Below, piece after piece: positions 42,705 through 50,900 of a stretch of DNA of 53,666 nt. Under the pieces are notes generated by a model, which saw only the letters and a program-made list of their open reading frames with translations, had not been told where the DNA came from and searched no databases. This stretch comes from Bacteroidota bacterium (GTDB lineage: Bacteria; Bacteroidota; Bacteroidia; Bacteroidales; Paludibacteraceae), in assembly GCA_022708505.1 (NCBI GenBank), contig JAKIYP010000011.1, positions 1 to 53,666 on the forward strand, read 5' to 3'. A program made the translations under genes and the position numbers. Position 1 is the first letter of the stretch; the number at the start of each line of letters is the position of its first letter.

Positions 42705-44666
42705 TTAGGAAAAGGGTTGCCGGAAGTTGCATCCATTTTTCCATTCGCTGCATCCGTAGGCGGTGTTTCCCTTGAGGATATGACCTTTGCGACAAAGAGG
42801 ACAAACCGTGCCAACAATTTCATCTCCGGAAAATGATGCTGTTACCGATGCCTGTATTAACTGCTCCTGCGTACGGTTATCCGTTTTTACATTTTTGACG
42901 ATTCGCACAAGCATTTCTTTCAATTCTTCCAGAAACTGTCCGGCTTCAAAAGCGCCTTTTTCTATTTCCCGTAGCTTTTTCTCCCAAATACCGGTCAACT
43001 CAGCCGATTTTAATAAATCTTCCTGAATAATCTGGATCAACTCTATGCCGGTAGCAGTGGGAATCAAATTTTTCTTTTCCTTACGGATATAATCTCTTTT
43101 GAACAAAGTTTCGATAATAGCCGCACGGGTCGATGGACGACCAATGCCATTTTCTTTCATGGCATCTCTTAATTCTTCATTATCAATCAATTTACCGGCA
43201 GTTTCCATGGCACGCAGCAAAATCGCTTCGGTATAGGGACGAGGTGCTGAAGTCCATTTCTCGTTCAAACCGGGCGTGTGCGGTCCCTTCTCCCCTTTTT
43301 CAAACAAAGGCAGGATGCCTGATTCTTCCGTGCTTTCCTGCTCGTCTGTATTGTCCTTGTTATTAACAGCATCTTTATTCGGATCTTCGAAAACCACCCG
43401 CCAACCGGGTTCTAAAATTTGCTTACCGGTGACTTTAAATTCCAGTTCTGCCGCTTCACCTAATACAGTCGTGGTAGAAATCTTACATTCCGGATAGAAA
43501 TTGGCAATAAAGCGCTTGGCAACGAGGTCGAAAACTTTTCGTTCATCAGTTGTGAGGTTCACCGGATGTACGCCTGTCGGGATAATGGCATGGTGATCGG
43601 TCACCTTTTTATTATCAAAAACCTTTTTTGTCTTGGGTAATTTGCCGGTCAGCAGCATTTCAGTCAGCGTGACATAATCTTTCAATCCTTTCAGGATATT
43701 TGGAATCTTAGGATAGATATCTTCACTCAGGTAAGTCGTATCCACACGCGGATAGGTAGTGATTTTTTTCTCGTAAAGCGATTGAATGAGTTTCAGCGTT
43801 TCGTCTGCGGAGAAAGCAAATTTCTTATTGCATTCAACCTGTAAAGATGTTAAGTCGAACAGGCGTGGAGCTGATTCATTGCCTTTTTTAATAGCAATAT
43901 CAATAATCTGAAAATCTGACTCTTGTATCTTTTGCAGCAAGTCCTTTCCTTCCTCTTCCGAAGCAAATTTACCTTTTGAGCAGGAAAAAACCGTATCGCG
44001 GTACACCGTTTTGAGTTCGAAGTATTTTTCAGGTTTGAAGTTCTCAATTTCGAGGTGGCGGTTCACAATCAATGCCAAAGTAGGTGTTTGCACGCGACCA
44101 ATTGACAACACTTGTTTATTTCTTCCATATTTTAATGTGTACAATCGTGTAGCATTCATCCCGAGCAACCAGTCTCCAATTGCCCTCGACAAACCAGCCT
44201 CGTACAAACGCTGATATTGTTTCTCGTCTTTTAAACTTTTAAAACCTTCGCGAATCGCATCTTCGGTCAGCGATGAAATCCAGAGACGTTTCACCGGTGC
44301 TTTACACAAGGCTTTCTGCAACACCCAACGCTGAATGAGCTCACCTTCCTGTCCCGCATCCCCGCAATTAACCACCCCATCAGCAACAGCGACCAAACTC
44401 TTGATGACGTTGAACTGCTTTTGCACCCCGCTGTTATCCATCACTTTGATGCCGAAACGCTGCGGAATCATGGGGAGCATACTCAGCGCCCATGCTTTCC
44501 ATTCCGGAGCATATTCATGAGGCTCCAGCAATCCGCACAAATGCCCGAATGTCCAGGTTACCTGATAACCATTACCTTCATAATAACCGTCCTTCTTAGT
44601 TTTAGCGCCAAGAATATCAGCCAGATCACGGGCAACAGAGGGTTTTTCAGCAATACAAACAATCAT
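42705..44666 (-). CDS. topB: DNA topoisomerase III
   Basis: A 653-residue type IA topoisomerase. The Toprim domain begins MIVCIAEKPSVARDLADILGA and includes CGDAGQEGELI. The active-site Tyr is Y305 in TTYPRVDTTYL. HHAIIPTG and RPSTRAAIIETL follow. The C-terminal zinc-ribbon module ends in CPLCRKGHILKGNTAYGCS, with its cysteines in place. Some members of this type are carried on mobile elements, but this copy looks chromosomal. Its leader carries a long inverted repeat (44681-44834). Confidence 0.93.
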   Translation of the reverse strand: MIVCIAEKPSVARDLADILGAKTKKDGYYEGNGYQVTWTFGHLCGLLEPHEYAPEWKAWALSMLPMIPQRFGIKVMDNSGVQKQFNVIKSLVAVADGVVNCGDAGQEGELIQRWVLQKALCKAPVKRLWISSLTEDAIREGFKSLKDEKQYQRLYEAGLSRAIGDWLLGMNATRLYTLKYGRNKQVLSIGRVQTPTLALIVNRHLEIENFKPEKYFELKTVYRDTVFSCSKGKFASEEEGKDLLQKIQESDFQIIDIAIKKGNESAPRLFDLTSLQVECNKKFAFSADETLKLIQSLYEKKITTYPRVDTTYLSEDIYPKIPNILKGLKDYVTLTEMLLTGKLPKTKKVFDNKKVTDHHAIIPTGVHPVNLTTDERKVFDLVAKRFIANFYPECKISTTTVLGEAAELEFKVTGKQILEPGWRVVFEDPNKDAVNNKDNTDEQESTEESGILPLFEKGEKGPHTPGLNEKWTSAPRPYTEAILLRAMETAGKLIDNEELRDAMKENGIGRPSTRAAIIETLFKRDYIRKEKKNLIPTATGIELIQIIQEDLLKSAELTGIWEKKLREIEKGAFEAGQFLEELKEMLVRIVKNVKTDNRTQEQLIQASVTASFSGDEIVGTVCPLCRKGHILKGNTAYGCSEWKNGCNFRQPFS

Positions 44667-44680
44667 GATTTATATTTTTA

Positions 44681-44834
44681 CCACAAAAGGCACAAAAGAA
44701 AAACCAAGAAATCACAAAAGAGTTATTAATGGGTTAATTGTTAGTAATTTAAAGAATTTTATTACAATCTATTAATTTTGAATTCTTTATTTTCCTTTTG
44801 TGGTTTCTTGGTTTTTCTTTTGTGCCTTTTGTGG
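44681..44834. repeat. Long inverted repeat in the topB leader
   Basis: Two 40-bp arms, 44681-44720 and 44795-44834, are complementary except for one base. They are built from CACAAAAG-like units (CCACAAAAGGCACAAAAG). The 74-bp centre holds a second perfect hairpin with arms TAAAGAATT (44750-44758) and AATTCTTTA (44781-44789). It lies between the topB start and its -7 box (44862-44855), so it would be transcribed in the topB leader. The rest of the 328-bp gap (44835-44993) contains the two divergent promoters. Confidence 0.85.
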
Positions 44835-44854
44835 TTTATGTGTTGTTTTAAATG

Positions 44855-44862
44855 CAAAAGTA
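44855..44862 (-). promoter_or_regulatory. -7 promoter element for topB
   Basis: Minus-strand TACTTTTG, a TAnnTTTG match. A start near 44848 would give a leader of about 180 nt containing the whole inverted repeat. The -33 element is not obvious. Confidence 0.4.
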
Positions 44863-44924
44863 AGAAAAAAGATCAACATCCGGCTTTCAAAATTACATTT
44901 ATAGGCTTTTACAATCAATCCAAT

Positions 44925-44956
44925 TTGCATTTGTTTACAAAAAAATAATATCTTTG
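44925..44956 (+). promoter_or_regulatory. Promoter for the ferredoxin-NADP reductase gene
   Basis: TTG (44925-44927), 21 bases, TATCTTTG (44949-44956), slightly long spacing but otherwise consensus, 37 bp before the ATG. Confidence 0.5.
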
Positions 44957-44993
44957 CATGTAAATTTTAAATTCAATATTTAACAGGAAGAAA

Positions 44994-45797
44994 ATGGAAG
45001 AATTAAATGCAATTGTTCAACAGGTGGTACAGGTTTCACCAATCATGAAAGTATTCAGAATCGCACCGCTCGGATGGGAGTTGCCGGATTTTAAACCGGG
45101 TCAGTTTGTGGGTATCGGTTTACCGCCAAGCAGCCCGAAATGTCCCGAGGCAACCGACGAAGTGGTAGAACCTGCACCCGACAAATTAATCAAGAGAGCT
45201 TATTCTATTGCATCATCAAACGTATCAAAAGATTATGTTGAATTTTATATTACCCTGGTGCATTCAGGTGCGTTGACACCGCGTTTGTTTAACCTGCAAA
45301 TTGGTGATAAAATTTGGGTTGGACAACGTTTCGTGGGCATGTTCACGCTGGATGAAGTGGATGAAAACCATAATATTGTATTGATTGCAACCGGAACCGG
45401 AGTAGCGCCTTACATGAGCATGTTGCGTTCGGATGCCCTGAAAAGAAAAGGTAATATCGTGGTAATTCACGGTGCGGCCAATTCGTGGGATCTGGGTTAT
45501 TCTTCTGAATTGAACCTGTTGGAAACCATTGCTCCTCATTTCGATTATATTCCAACAATCACAGAACCTCACAAGGAACACGTAACCTGGAAAGGCAAAA
45601 CGCAATTTATCCAGGAAATCTGGGAAGAAGGTACTGTCGAAAAAATGTGGGGCTTCAAACCGACACCCGAAAACACCCATGTTTTCCTTTGTGGTAACCC
45701 CAATATGGTAAACGGCATGATCGAATGTTTGGGAAAAGATGGTTTCATTGAACATAGCCGCAAGCAACCCGGACAAATTCATGTTGAAAAATTCTAA
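44994..45797 (+). CDS. Ferredoxin--NADP reductase
   Basis: A 267-residue FAD enzyme transferring electrons between ferredoxin/flavodoxin and NADP(H). The FAD-binding RAYSIASS is at 68-75, with the second FAD/ribityl segment near LTPRLFNL. The NADP loop is ATGTGVAPYMSML (about 136-148), and the C-terminal region FLCGNPNMVNGM is typical of the Fpr family. An insertion (PPSSPKCPEATDEVVEPAPDK) lies between the first strands, also seen in Bacteroidota relatives as I recall. It can draw on the ferredoxin reduced by PFOR in this window. Confidence 0.9.
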   Translation: MEELNAIVQQVVQVSPIMKVFRIAPLGWELPDFKPGQFVGIGLPPSSPKCPEATDEVVEPAPDKLIKRAYSIASSNVSKDYVEFYITLVHSGALTPRLFNLQIGDKIWVGQRFVGMFTLDEVDENHNIVLIATGTGVAPYMSMLRSDALKRKGNIVVIHGAANSWDLGYSSELNLLETIAPHFDYIPTITEPHKEHVTWKGKTQFIQEIWEEGTVEKMWGFKPTPENTHVFLCGNPNMVNGMIECLGKDGFIEHSRKQPGQIHVEKF

Positions 45798-45810
45798 ATA
45801 ATAGTCTAGC

Positions 45811-45913
45811 GTCTAATGTCAAATGTCAAAAGACATAAACGAATAAGATATACATAAATATTTAATATTGACTTTTAGACAAGACATTTGTCATTAGATG
45901 TTAGACATTAGAC
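45811..45913. repeat. GTCTAATGTC-type inverted repeat cluster
   Basis: GTCTAATGTC (45811-45820) and GACATTAGAC (45904-45913) are exact inverted copies. Between them are near-copies such as GTCAAATGTC (45818-45827) and GACATTTGTC (45883-45892). This simple repeat fills the gap between the reductase and DUF2721 genes; it may form a weak terminator. Confidence 0.55.
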
Positions 45914-45920
45914 GAAAAAC

Positions 45921-46322
45921 ATGGAAGAACTGACACTCATAACACCAACGTTCCTATTTTCGGCAGTTTCGCTGATACTATTGGCATATACAAATCGTTT
46001 TTTGTCTTATGCACAATTGGTCAGAACACTGAAAGACAAATACATGTTGGACCGTTCAGCCATCACGAAAGCACAGATCATGAACCTGCGTAAAAGGCTG
46101 GCACTGACAAAATACATGCAGCTTTGCGGAGTTGTGAGTTTGTTGCTATGCGTGGCTACAATGTTTCTGATCTACCTGGGCTCACAAATTCTTTCAGCTT
46201 ATATATTCGGATTGGCATTGCTTTTACTAATTATCTCACTGGGATTATCAGCCTGGGAAATTCAGATTTCGGTAAAATCGCTTAAGCTGCATTTGAGTGA
46301 TATGGAAGAGCGAACAGAATAG
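45921..46322 (+). CDS. DUF2721 membrane protein
   Basis: 133 residues with two or three membrane helices: one at the N-terminus (ITPTFLFSAVSLILLAYTNRF) and a hairpin pair near the C-terminus (YMQLCGVVSLLLCVATMFLIYL, then AYIFGLALLLLIISLGLSAWEI). The order and the basic connecting helix fit DUF2721. Inner-membrane location is likely; function is unknown. It lies between a redox gene and nadE. Confidence 0.75.
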   Translation: MEELTLITPTFLFSAVSLILLAYTNRFLSYAQLVRTLKDKYMLDRSAITKAQIMNLRKRLALTKYMQLCGVVSLLLCVATMFLIYLGSQILSAYIFGLALLLLIISLGLSAWEIQISVKSLKLHLSDMEERTE

Positions 46323-46417
46323 TGGTCAGTGGTTAATTAAATTCAAAGGTTCTACAATAACTTATATGGTTCTTACATGACTTATATGGTTGCAAAAATA
46401 GTCAAATAGTAAATATA

Positions 46418-48316
46418 ATGAAGCATGGTTTTATCAAAGTAGCCGCAGCAATTCCTGAAGTCAGGGTGGCTGATTGCAAATTCAACAGGTCGAAAATATC
46501 GGAACTGATTGAACAGGCGGAACGGGAACAGGTCGAAATCCTGTGTTTTCCCGAACTGGCTATTACCGGATACAGTTGTGCTGATTTGTTTTTGCAACAA
46601 CAATTATTATCTGATGCCGAAGCTGCATTAGATGATATCCTGTTGAAAACATACGCGTTGAGTGTTATCGTCATAGCCGGTATGCCCCTGCGTGTACACA
46701 ACCAACTTTATAACGTAGCCCTTGTTTTTCAGTCGGGCAAGGTGCTTGGAATCATTCCGAAATCCTATCTTCCTAACAACAACGAGTTCTACGAGAAAAG
46801 ATGGTTTGCCTCCGGCATTGCAGATAAGCCGGAAATCATCCGGTTGAATGAAACCGACGTTCCTTTTGGAACCAATCTGTTATTTAAATACCAGGATGTA
46901 CTGTTTGGAACCGAAATTTGCGAAGACTTATGGGTTCCGCTTCCACCGTCCACACAACATTGTCTGCACGGTGCCGATCTGATATTCAACCTTTCCGCTT
47001 CGAATGAACTGATTGGCAAACACCGCTACCTGCGACAACTGATTGAACAACAATCTGGTCGATGTCATGCCGGATACATCTATGCTTCAGCTGGTTTTGG
47101 AGAATCATCTACCGATGTGGTGTATGCCGGTAACGGAATTATTGCTGAAAACGGGGTCATCATTCAATCATCTGAACGCTTCTCATTCGAATCACAATTG
47201 GTTATTGCTGAAATCGATACCGAGAAATTAAAGGCAGAGAAGCTCAGAAATTCCAATTTCTATCAGGCAAAATCGGATGCAACGTATCAAACCATCCCAT
47301 GCAAGTCGTCGGATATACCTTTTGAGCGTCTGCACAGGAGCATAGAGAAATATCCATTTGTGCCTCCTACTGCCAACCGGGATGCGCATTGCGAAGAAAT
47401 TTTCTCTATACAGGTAGGCGGACTGGCACAACGCTGGAAGCATACCAAAGCGGAGACGATGATAATTGGCATTTCCGGCGGATTGGATTCGACACTGGCT
47501 TTGCTGGTTTGCGTGAAAACGGCCGACAAACTCGGTTACGACCGCAAAAAAGTAATCGGCATCACCATGCCCGGCTTCGGCACGACTGATCGCACTTATA
47601 ATAATGCCATTAGCCTGATGCAATCGCTGGGTATCACAATGCACGAGATTTCAATTAAAGATGCTTGCATCCAACATTTCAAGGATATAAAACACGACCC
47701 GAATCAACACGATGTGACCTACGAAAACACCCAGGCACGGGAACGTACCCAAATCCTGATGGACATGGCCAACAAAACCAATGGCTTAGTCGTGGGAACC
47801 GGCGATTTATCGGAATTAGCGCTCGGCTGGGCCACTTACAATGGCGACCACATGTCTATGTATGCCGTCAACAGTGGCATACCCAAAACATTAGTCCGGT
47901 ATTTAGTCGAATGGGCTTCGCATCAGCTGGATGCTCAGTCAGAAGCCGTCTTGCAGGATGTACTTATTACGCCGGTCAGTCCGGAGTTGCTCCCTGCCGA
48001 TGATAATGGCAACATTGCCCAGAAAACAGAAGACCTGGTTGGTCCTTACGAACTGCACGACTTCTTCCTGTATTACTTCGTGCGTTTCGGTTTCAGTCCC
48101 GATAAGATTTTCTTCTTGGCCAATCAGGCCTTTAAAGATATTTATACTGAAGAGGTAATATCCAAGTGGCTGAAGGTTTTCCTGAGAAGATTCTACGCGC
48201 AACAATTCAAACGCTCCTGCATGCCCGACGGACCAAAAGTCGGTTCGATTAATTTGTCGCCGCGCGGTGATTGGCGGATGCCGAGTGATGCGGTGGGGCC
48301 GGAGTGGGAAAAATAG
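46418..48316 (+). CDS. nadE: Glutamine-dependent NAD+ synthetase
   Basis: A 632-residue two-domain enzyme that amidates deamido-NAD. The N-terminal nitrilase-type glutaminase has the Glu-Lys-Cys triad E46 (CFPELAITGY), K115 (IPKSYLP) and C168 (GTEICEDLW). The C-terminal synthetase has the PP-loop GISGGLDSTLAL at about 355-366, and GTGDLSELALGW further on. This is the long glutamine-using form. Upstream, the motif ACTTATATGGTT occurs twice (about 46360-46392), a local direct repeat of unknown meaning. Confidence 0.96.
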   Translation: MKHGFIKVAAAIPEVRVADCKFNRSKISELIEQAEREQVEILCFPELAITGYSCADLFLQQQLLSDAEAALDDILLKTYALSVIVIAGMPLRVHNQLYNVALVFQSGKVLGIIPKSYLPNNNEFYEKRWFASGIADKPEIIRLNETDVPFGTNLLFKYQDVLFGTEICEDLWVPLPPSTQHCLHGADLIFNLSASNELIGKHRYLRQLIEQQSGRCHAGYIYASAGFGESSTDVVYAGNGIIAENGVIIQSSERFSFESQLVIAEIDTEKLKAEKLRNSNFYQAKSDATYQTIPCKSSDIPFERLHRSIEKYPFVPPTANRDAHCEEIFSIQVGGLAQRWKHTKAETMIIGISGGLDSTLALLVCVKTADKLGYDRKKVIGITMPGFGTTDRTYNNAISLMQSLGITMHEISIKDACIQHFKDIKHDPNQHDVTYENTQARERTQILMDMANKTNGLVVGTGDLSELALGWATYNGDHMSMYAVNSGIPKTLVRYLVEWASHQLDAQSEAVLQDVLITPVSPELLPADDNGNIAQKTEDLVGPYELHDFFLYYFVRFGFSPDKIFFLANQAFKDIYTEEVISKWLKVFLRRFYAQQFKRSCMPDGPKVGSINLSPRGDWRMPSDAVGPEWEK

Positions 48317-48357
48317 GTTGGTTACCCATTGGTATGTTTAATCAAAAATTTATGTTT

Positions 48358-48830
48358 TTAAACTGAACAACCATTCGCCACCAACGATTTATATGCCCCA
48401 ACAATATCAGATACCCCCGTAGGGGCAGGGTTCACCCCTGCCCTGATAATATCATTTGCAATAGGGGTAATGTCATCCCCATTTGGGGCAACCGTGTTCC
48501 CATTTGGGGCAACCGTGTTCCCATTTGGGGCAACCGTGTTCCCATTTGGGGCAACCGTGTTCCCAATAGGGGCAACCGCAAGGGTTGCCCCTACGGTGGC
48601 GGGATTCGTCAATAATATGATGGCATGGATATGGTTTGGCATTATTTGAAACACGTCCAATTCTAGATTTGGGTAACGTTCGGGTAATTTCATCCATTCA
48701 TCAAATGCAATTTGCCCATATTGATTCACTTCACACTGATACCTGTTATCTGCAATCTCGCTGAAACGGTATTTGCCAACTACAATCCCACGCTTTCTTT
48801 TTCGATTTTTCTCCTTGTTTCTTACATCCG
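48358..48830 (-). pseudogene. Decayed RAYT transposase carrying REP-derived repeats
   Basis: The HUH motif region QIAFDEWMKLPERYPNLELDVFQIMPNHIHAIILL is clear, as is DIVGAYKSLVANGC. The frame ends two codons after that (SV, stop at 48358), before the C-terminal helix with the nucleophilic Tyr. The N-terminal FITICT region is missing: upstream codons (RGIVVGKYRFSEIADN...) stay open to about 48838 but lack an ATG and run into the end of the neighbouring HigA gene. A GTG at 48729 is the first possible start. Between the two conserved parts lies an expanded repeat (48423-48593). I judge it an inactive remnant. Confidence 0.75.
48423..48593. repeat. REP palindromes and 21-bp tandem repeats inside the RAYT remnant
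   Basis: Two palindromes frame a tandem array. The first is at 48423-48443 (arms GGGCAGGG/CCCTGCCC); the second is at 48567-48593 (perfect 11-bp arms TAGGGGCAACC/GGTTGCCCCTA). Between them, a 21-bp unit containing GGGGCAACC repeats with starts at 48481, 48502, 48523 and 48544, plus a variant at 48565. On the coding strand it reads as four copies of the heptapeptide NTVAPNG. Confidence 0.85.
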
Positions 48831-49928
48831 TATCGATTCAAATTGATCAAAGTTCACTTTTATTTTCAACCTGTTTAAATTGAAATCATTATAAACCTTC
48901 GTTTGTCTTTGAATTTGAGAAACTATGATTGACGGATTTCTGCCATATTTTCTACTAAAAGCCAAAATTAACTCCGGAGATAAATCTGAGTGTTGAAATA
49001 ATTCATTTCTCTCCTTTTCTGACAATAACATCCGTGCAGCAAAATCATCGGCCTGCTTTTCCTTTTCATCGTCAGGCTCTATATTGTCCAGACTAATAAA
49101 TACATCCTTTTTGCCATGGTATAAAATGTGAGCCAATTCGTGAAAAAATGAAAACCAGAATGCATTGTAATCTTTCTGACGATCTGTAATTTGAATTAAT
49201 GGCTTCGAATAGTTTTTTATCCATCTTGAAGCGCCATAAATAGGTGCTTTCGAAATACAAGGAGTATATACTAATGCAATACCACATTCGCTACATATTT
49301 CCTGTAATTTGCTCATCCAGTTGTCAGGCATTTGGTAACATAAAGTTTGGATTTCATTTATTCGTTCACGAATTAACTTTTTATCAAAATCCATAGTTTG
49401 TATTTTTTCTGCCTGAATCTCTCCCAAACGCAACCATACAGAAATGGCTTGTGGATCAGCAGTATATCGGAGGTCAATTTTGAATGCTAATTCATTATTG
49501 GTGTATAAGCTCGCCCATTGATTGGGAGAAGCAACCCTGAAAAATTTTAACAGGCTCTCTGCCAACACACGCTTTTCATTTGTTACAGGCAATATACCCA
49601 TTTTTTTCATGGCTGAAACCGGAAATGCTTTTAGCCATTCAACACATTGTTCCAGAAACTCCAATTGTTCAATTTCCAGTAATTCGTCCTGATAGTTTCT
49701 TTCTAAACTGAGCCAAAAGCTCGCCGGAATACCCAATACATATTCGAGCTTGGTGGCTGTTTCTTTGGTTATCGGGGCTTTACCTTTTATCAATTCGTTA
49801 AGTTTCGGGACTGACCTGCCTAATCGTTCGGCCAATTCGGCCTGCGACATTCCTATAGCATCAATATGCTCCTGAATGGTATCGCCGGGGCAGGATAAAA
49901 GTTGTTTTTTTGCTTCTGAATTAGTCAT
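48822..49928 (-). CDS. HigA-type antitoxin with ImmA/IrrE peptidase domain
   Basis: 368 residues. The N-terminal XRE helix-turn-helix of HigA type (MSQAELAERLGRSVPKLNELIKG, about residues 27-49) ends with the HigA-like VLGIPASFWLSLERNY. The C-terminal half is an ImmA/IrrE-type zinc metallopeptidase with H263-E-L-A-H267 and a downstream DEKEKQADDFAARMLL that supplies the third ligand. It is placed 11 bp after the HigB-like toxin gene. The peptidase may switch the repressor off or on; related proteins control phage or mobile-element genes. Its last codons abut the RAYT remnant. Confidence 0.85.
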   Translation of the reverse strand: MTNSEAKKQLLSCPGDTIQEHIDAIGMSQAELAERLGRSVPKLNELIKGKAPITKETATKLEYVLGIPASFWLSLERNYQDELLEIEQLEFLEQCVEWLKAFPVSAMKKMGILPVTNEKRVLAESLLKFFRVASPNQWASLYTNNELAFKIDLRYTADPQAISVWLRLGEIQAEKIQTMDFDKKLIRERINEIQTLCYQMPDNWMSKLQEICSECGIALVYTPCISKAPIYGASRWIKNYSKPLIQITDRQKDYNAFWFSFFHELAHILYHGKKDVFISLDNIEPDDEKEKQADDFAARMLLSEKERNELFQHSDLSPELILAFSRKYGRNPSIIVSQIQRQTKVYNDFNLNRLKIKVNFDQFESIRM

Positions 49929-49939
49929 GATTGTGTGTG

Positions 49940-50272
49940 TTAATGTGGGTCTTCTACTGAAACAATTTCTATGACAGTAATTTGTGTTAGATTTACACCT
50001 CCATCTTCTTTTTGGGGAATAGGACTTTGTGCAATTTCAAAAACTATTCGCCAGTTATCTTTGATATCAACAGACCATTCGCCAACCCGATTCCCTTTGT
50101 ACGGATGCAATCGCAAAGCAGGAAGTAATGCAATGACCGACAGGTTTTCTGCTGCAGTAAGCTGCTTTATTCTTTCTTTAATCTTTTTGGCCAGCTCACC
50201 GTACGACTTTATAAGCTCCTTATCATGGGTGAGTGATTTTTCGAGTTTGTTGTTCTTATATTTAATTTTCAT
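49940..50272 (-). CDS. HigB-type toxin (RelE/ParE superfamily, killer-protein family)
   Basis: 110 residues with the killer-protein pattern: a basic N-terminal strand and helices (MKIKYKNNKLEKSL), then LRLHPYKGNRVGEWSVDIKDNWRIVFEI, the conserved core containing the catalytic-site Arg and Trp-Arg, and an ITVIEIVSVEDPH C-terminus. It is expected to cleave mRNA on ribosomes. It precedes its antitoxin gene. The upstream region has a TACCTTTG -7 box at 50282-50275 (minus) and a short TTAC/GTAA palindrome at 50292-50301. Confidence 0.83.
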   Translation of the reverse strand: MKIKYKNNKLEKSLTHDKELIKSYGELAKKIKERIKQLTAAENLSVIALLPALRLHPYKGNRVGEWSVDIKDNWRIVFEIAQSPIPQKEDGGVNLTQITVIEIVSVEDPH

Positions 50273-50336
50273 CGCAAAGGTACAAAATTATTTACTTGTA
50301 AGGTTAATGAATTTACGTTTTTATGAATTATTTGTA

Positions 50337-50873
50337 TTATTTCATCTTTTTGTCCATTTGCACATCTTTCTCAAATGCCAAATCGTACTGTTCCTTTTGA
50401 TCTACTGCATCCCAATTATGCAAGGGATAAACATAACTCCAACCTCCGGAACGTGTACGTTCTTTTAATGGTTGGTTGTTTTTGAGCTTAATCATCCTAC
50501 TAACCGGAACAGGGTTTATTAGTATACAAAGATTGGTAATGGTTAATAAGTTTTTGGTATCCGATTGAAAAAGGTCTACCTCCTTTGGTTGGTATGCCTC
50601 CAAAAACACACCTACTTCTACCTTACGCTCATAGGACAAATTCTGTTTGTCTTCCCATTTAACAATTTCAGCAGTAAAAGCAATTAGTTTAAGATGAGAG
50701 GTGTATGAACCATATAGTATCCATTTCGTGTTTTCATCCGGTGGATACTTGACTAATTCTTTAATCTTATAAGGAGAGTATGCTTGTAAATATCCTATTG
50801 GTTGATTGGATTGAAGTATTTCTTCAATTACTTTTCTGTAAACACCGTTGATGTAGATGTGTTTTTCTGTCAT
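50337..50873 (-). CDS. Unknown protein in the helicase/DUF4391 cluster
   Basis: 178 residues; I do not recognise the family. It is soluble, with no signal peptide or membrane segment, and is a mix of strands and helices. The middle (TKWILYGSYTSHLKLIAFTAEIVKWEDK) looks like a beta-rich PUA- or EVE-like segment, and a conserved-looking RTRSGGWSYVYPLHNW lies near the C-terminus; that structural guess is weak. The final residues are lysine-rich. It follows the DUF4391 gene by 27 bp and precedes the toxin gene by 64 bp, so it probably belongs to the same operon as the helicase. Confidence 0.6.
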   Translation of the reverse strand: MTEKHIYINGVYRKVIEEILQSNQPIGYLQAYSPYKIKELVKYPPDENTKWILYGSYTSHLKLIAFTAEIVKWEDKQNLSYERKVEVGVFLEAYQPKEVDLFQSDTKNLLTITNLCILINPVPVSRMIKLKNNQPLKERTRSGGWSYVYPLHNWDAVDQKEQYDLAFEKDVQMDKKMK

Positions 50874-50900
50874 AATATTCAGTGTATGAGTTATGTGTCG

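Noticed and set aside
48481-48580. Possible short-repeat CRISPR or iteron array
   Set aside because: The 21-bp units are directly abutting, in frame with a transposase remnant, and match the nearby REP palindrome.
50292-50301. TTAC/GTAA palindrome as operator for the second HigB/HigA pair
   Set aside because: It is only 10 bp and AT-rich, with no -33 element at proper spacing; mentioned in the gene entry but not called as a site.
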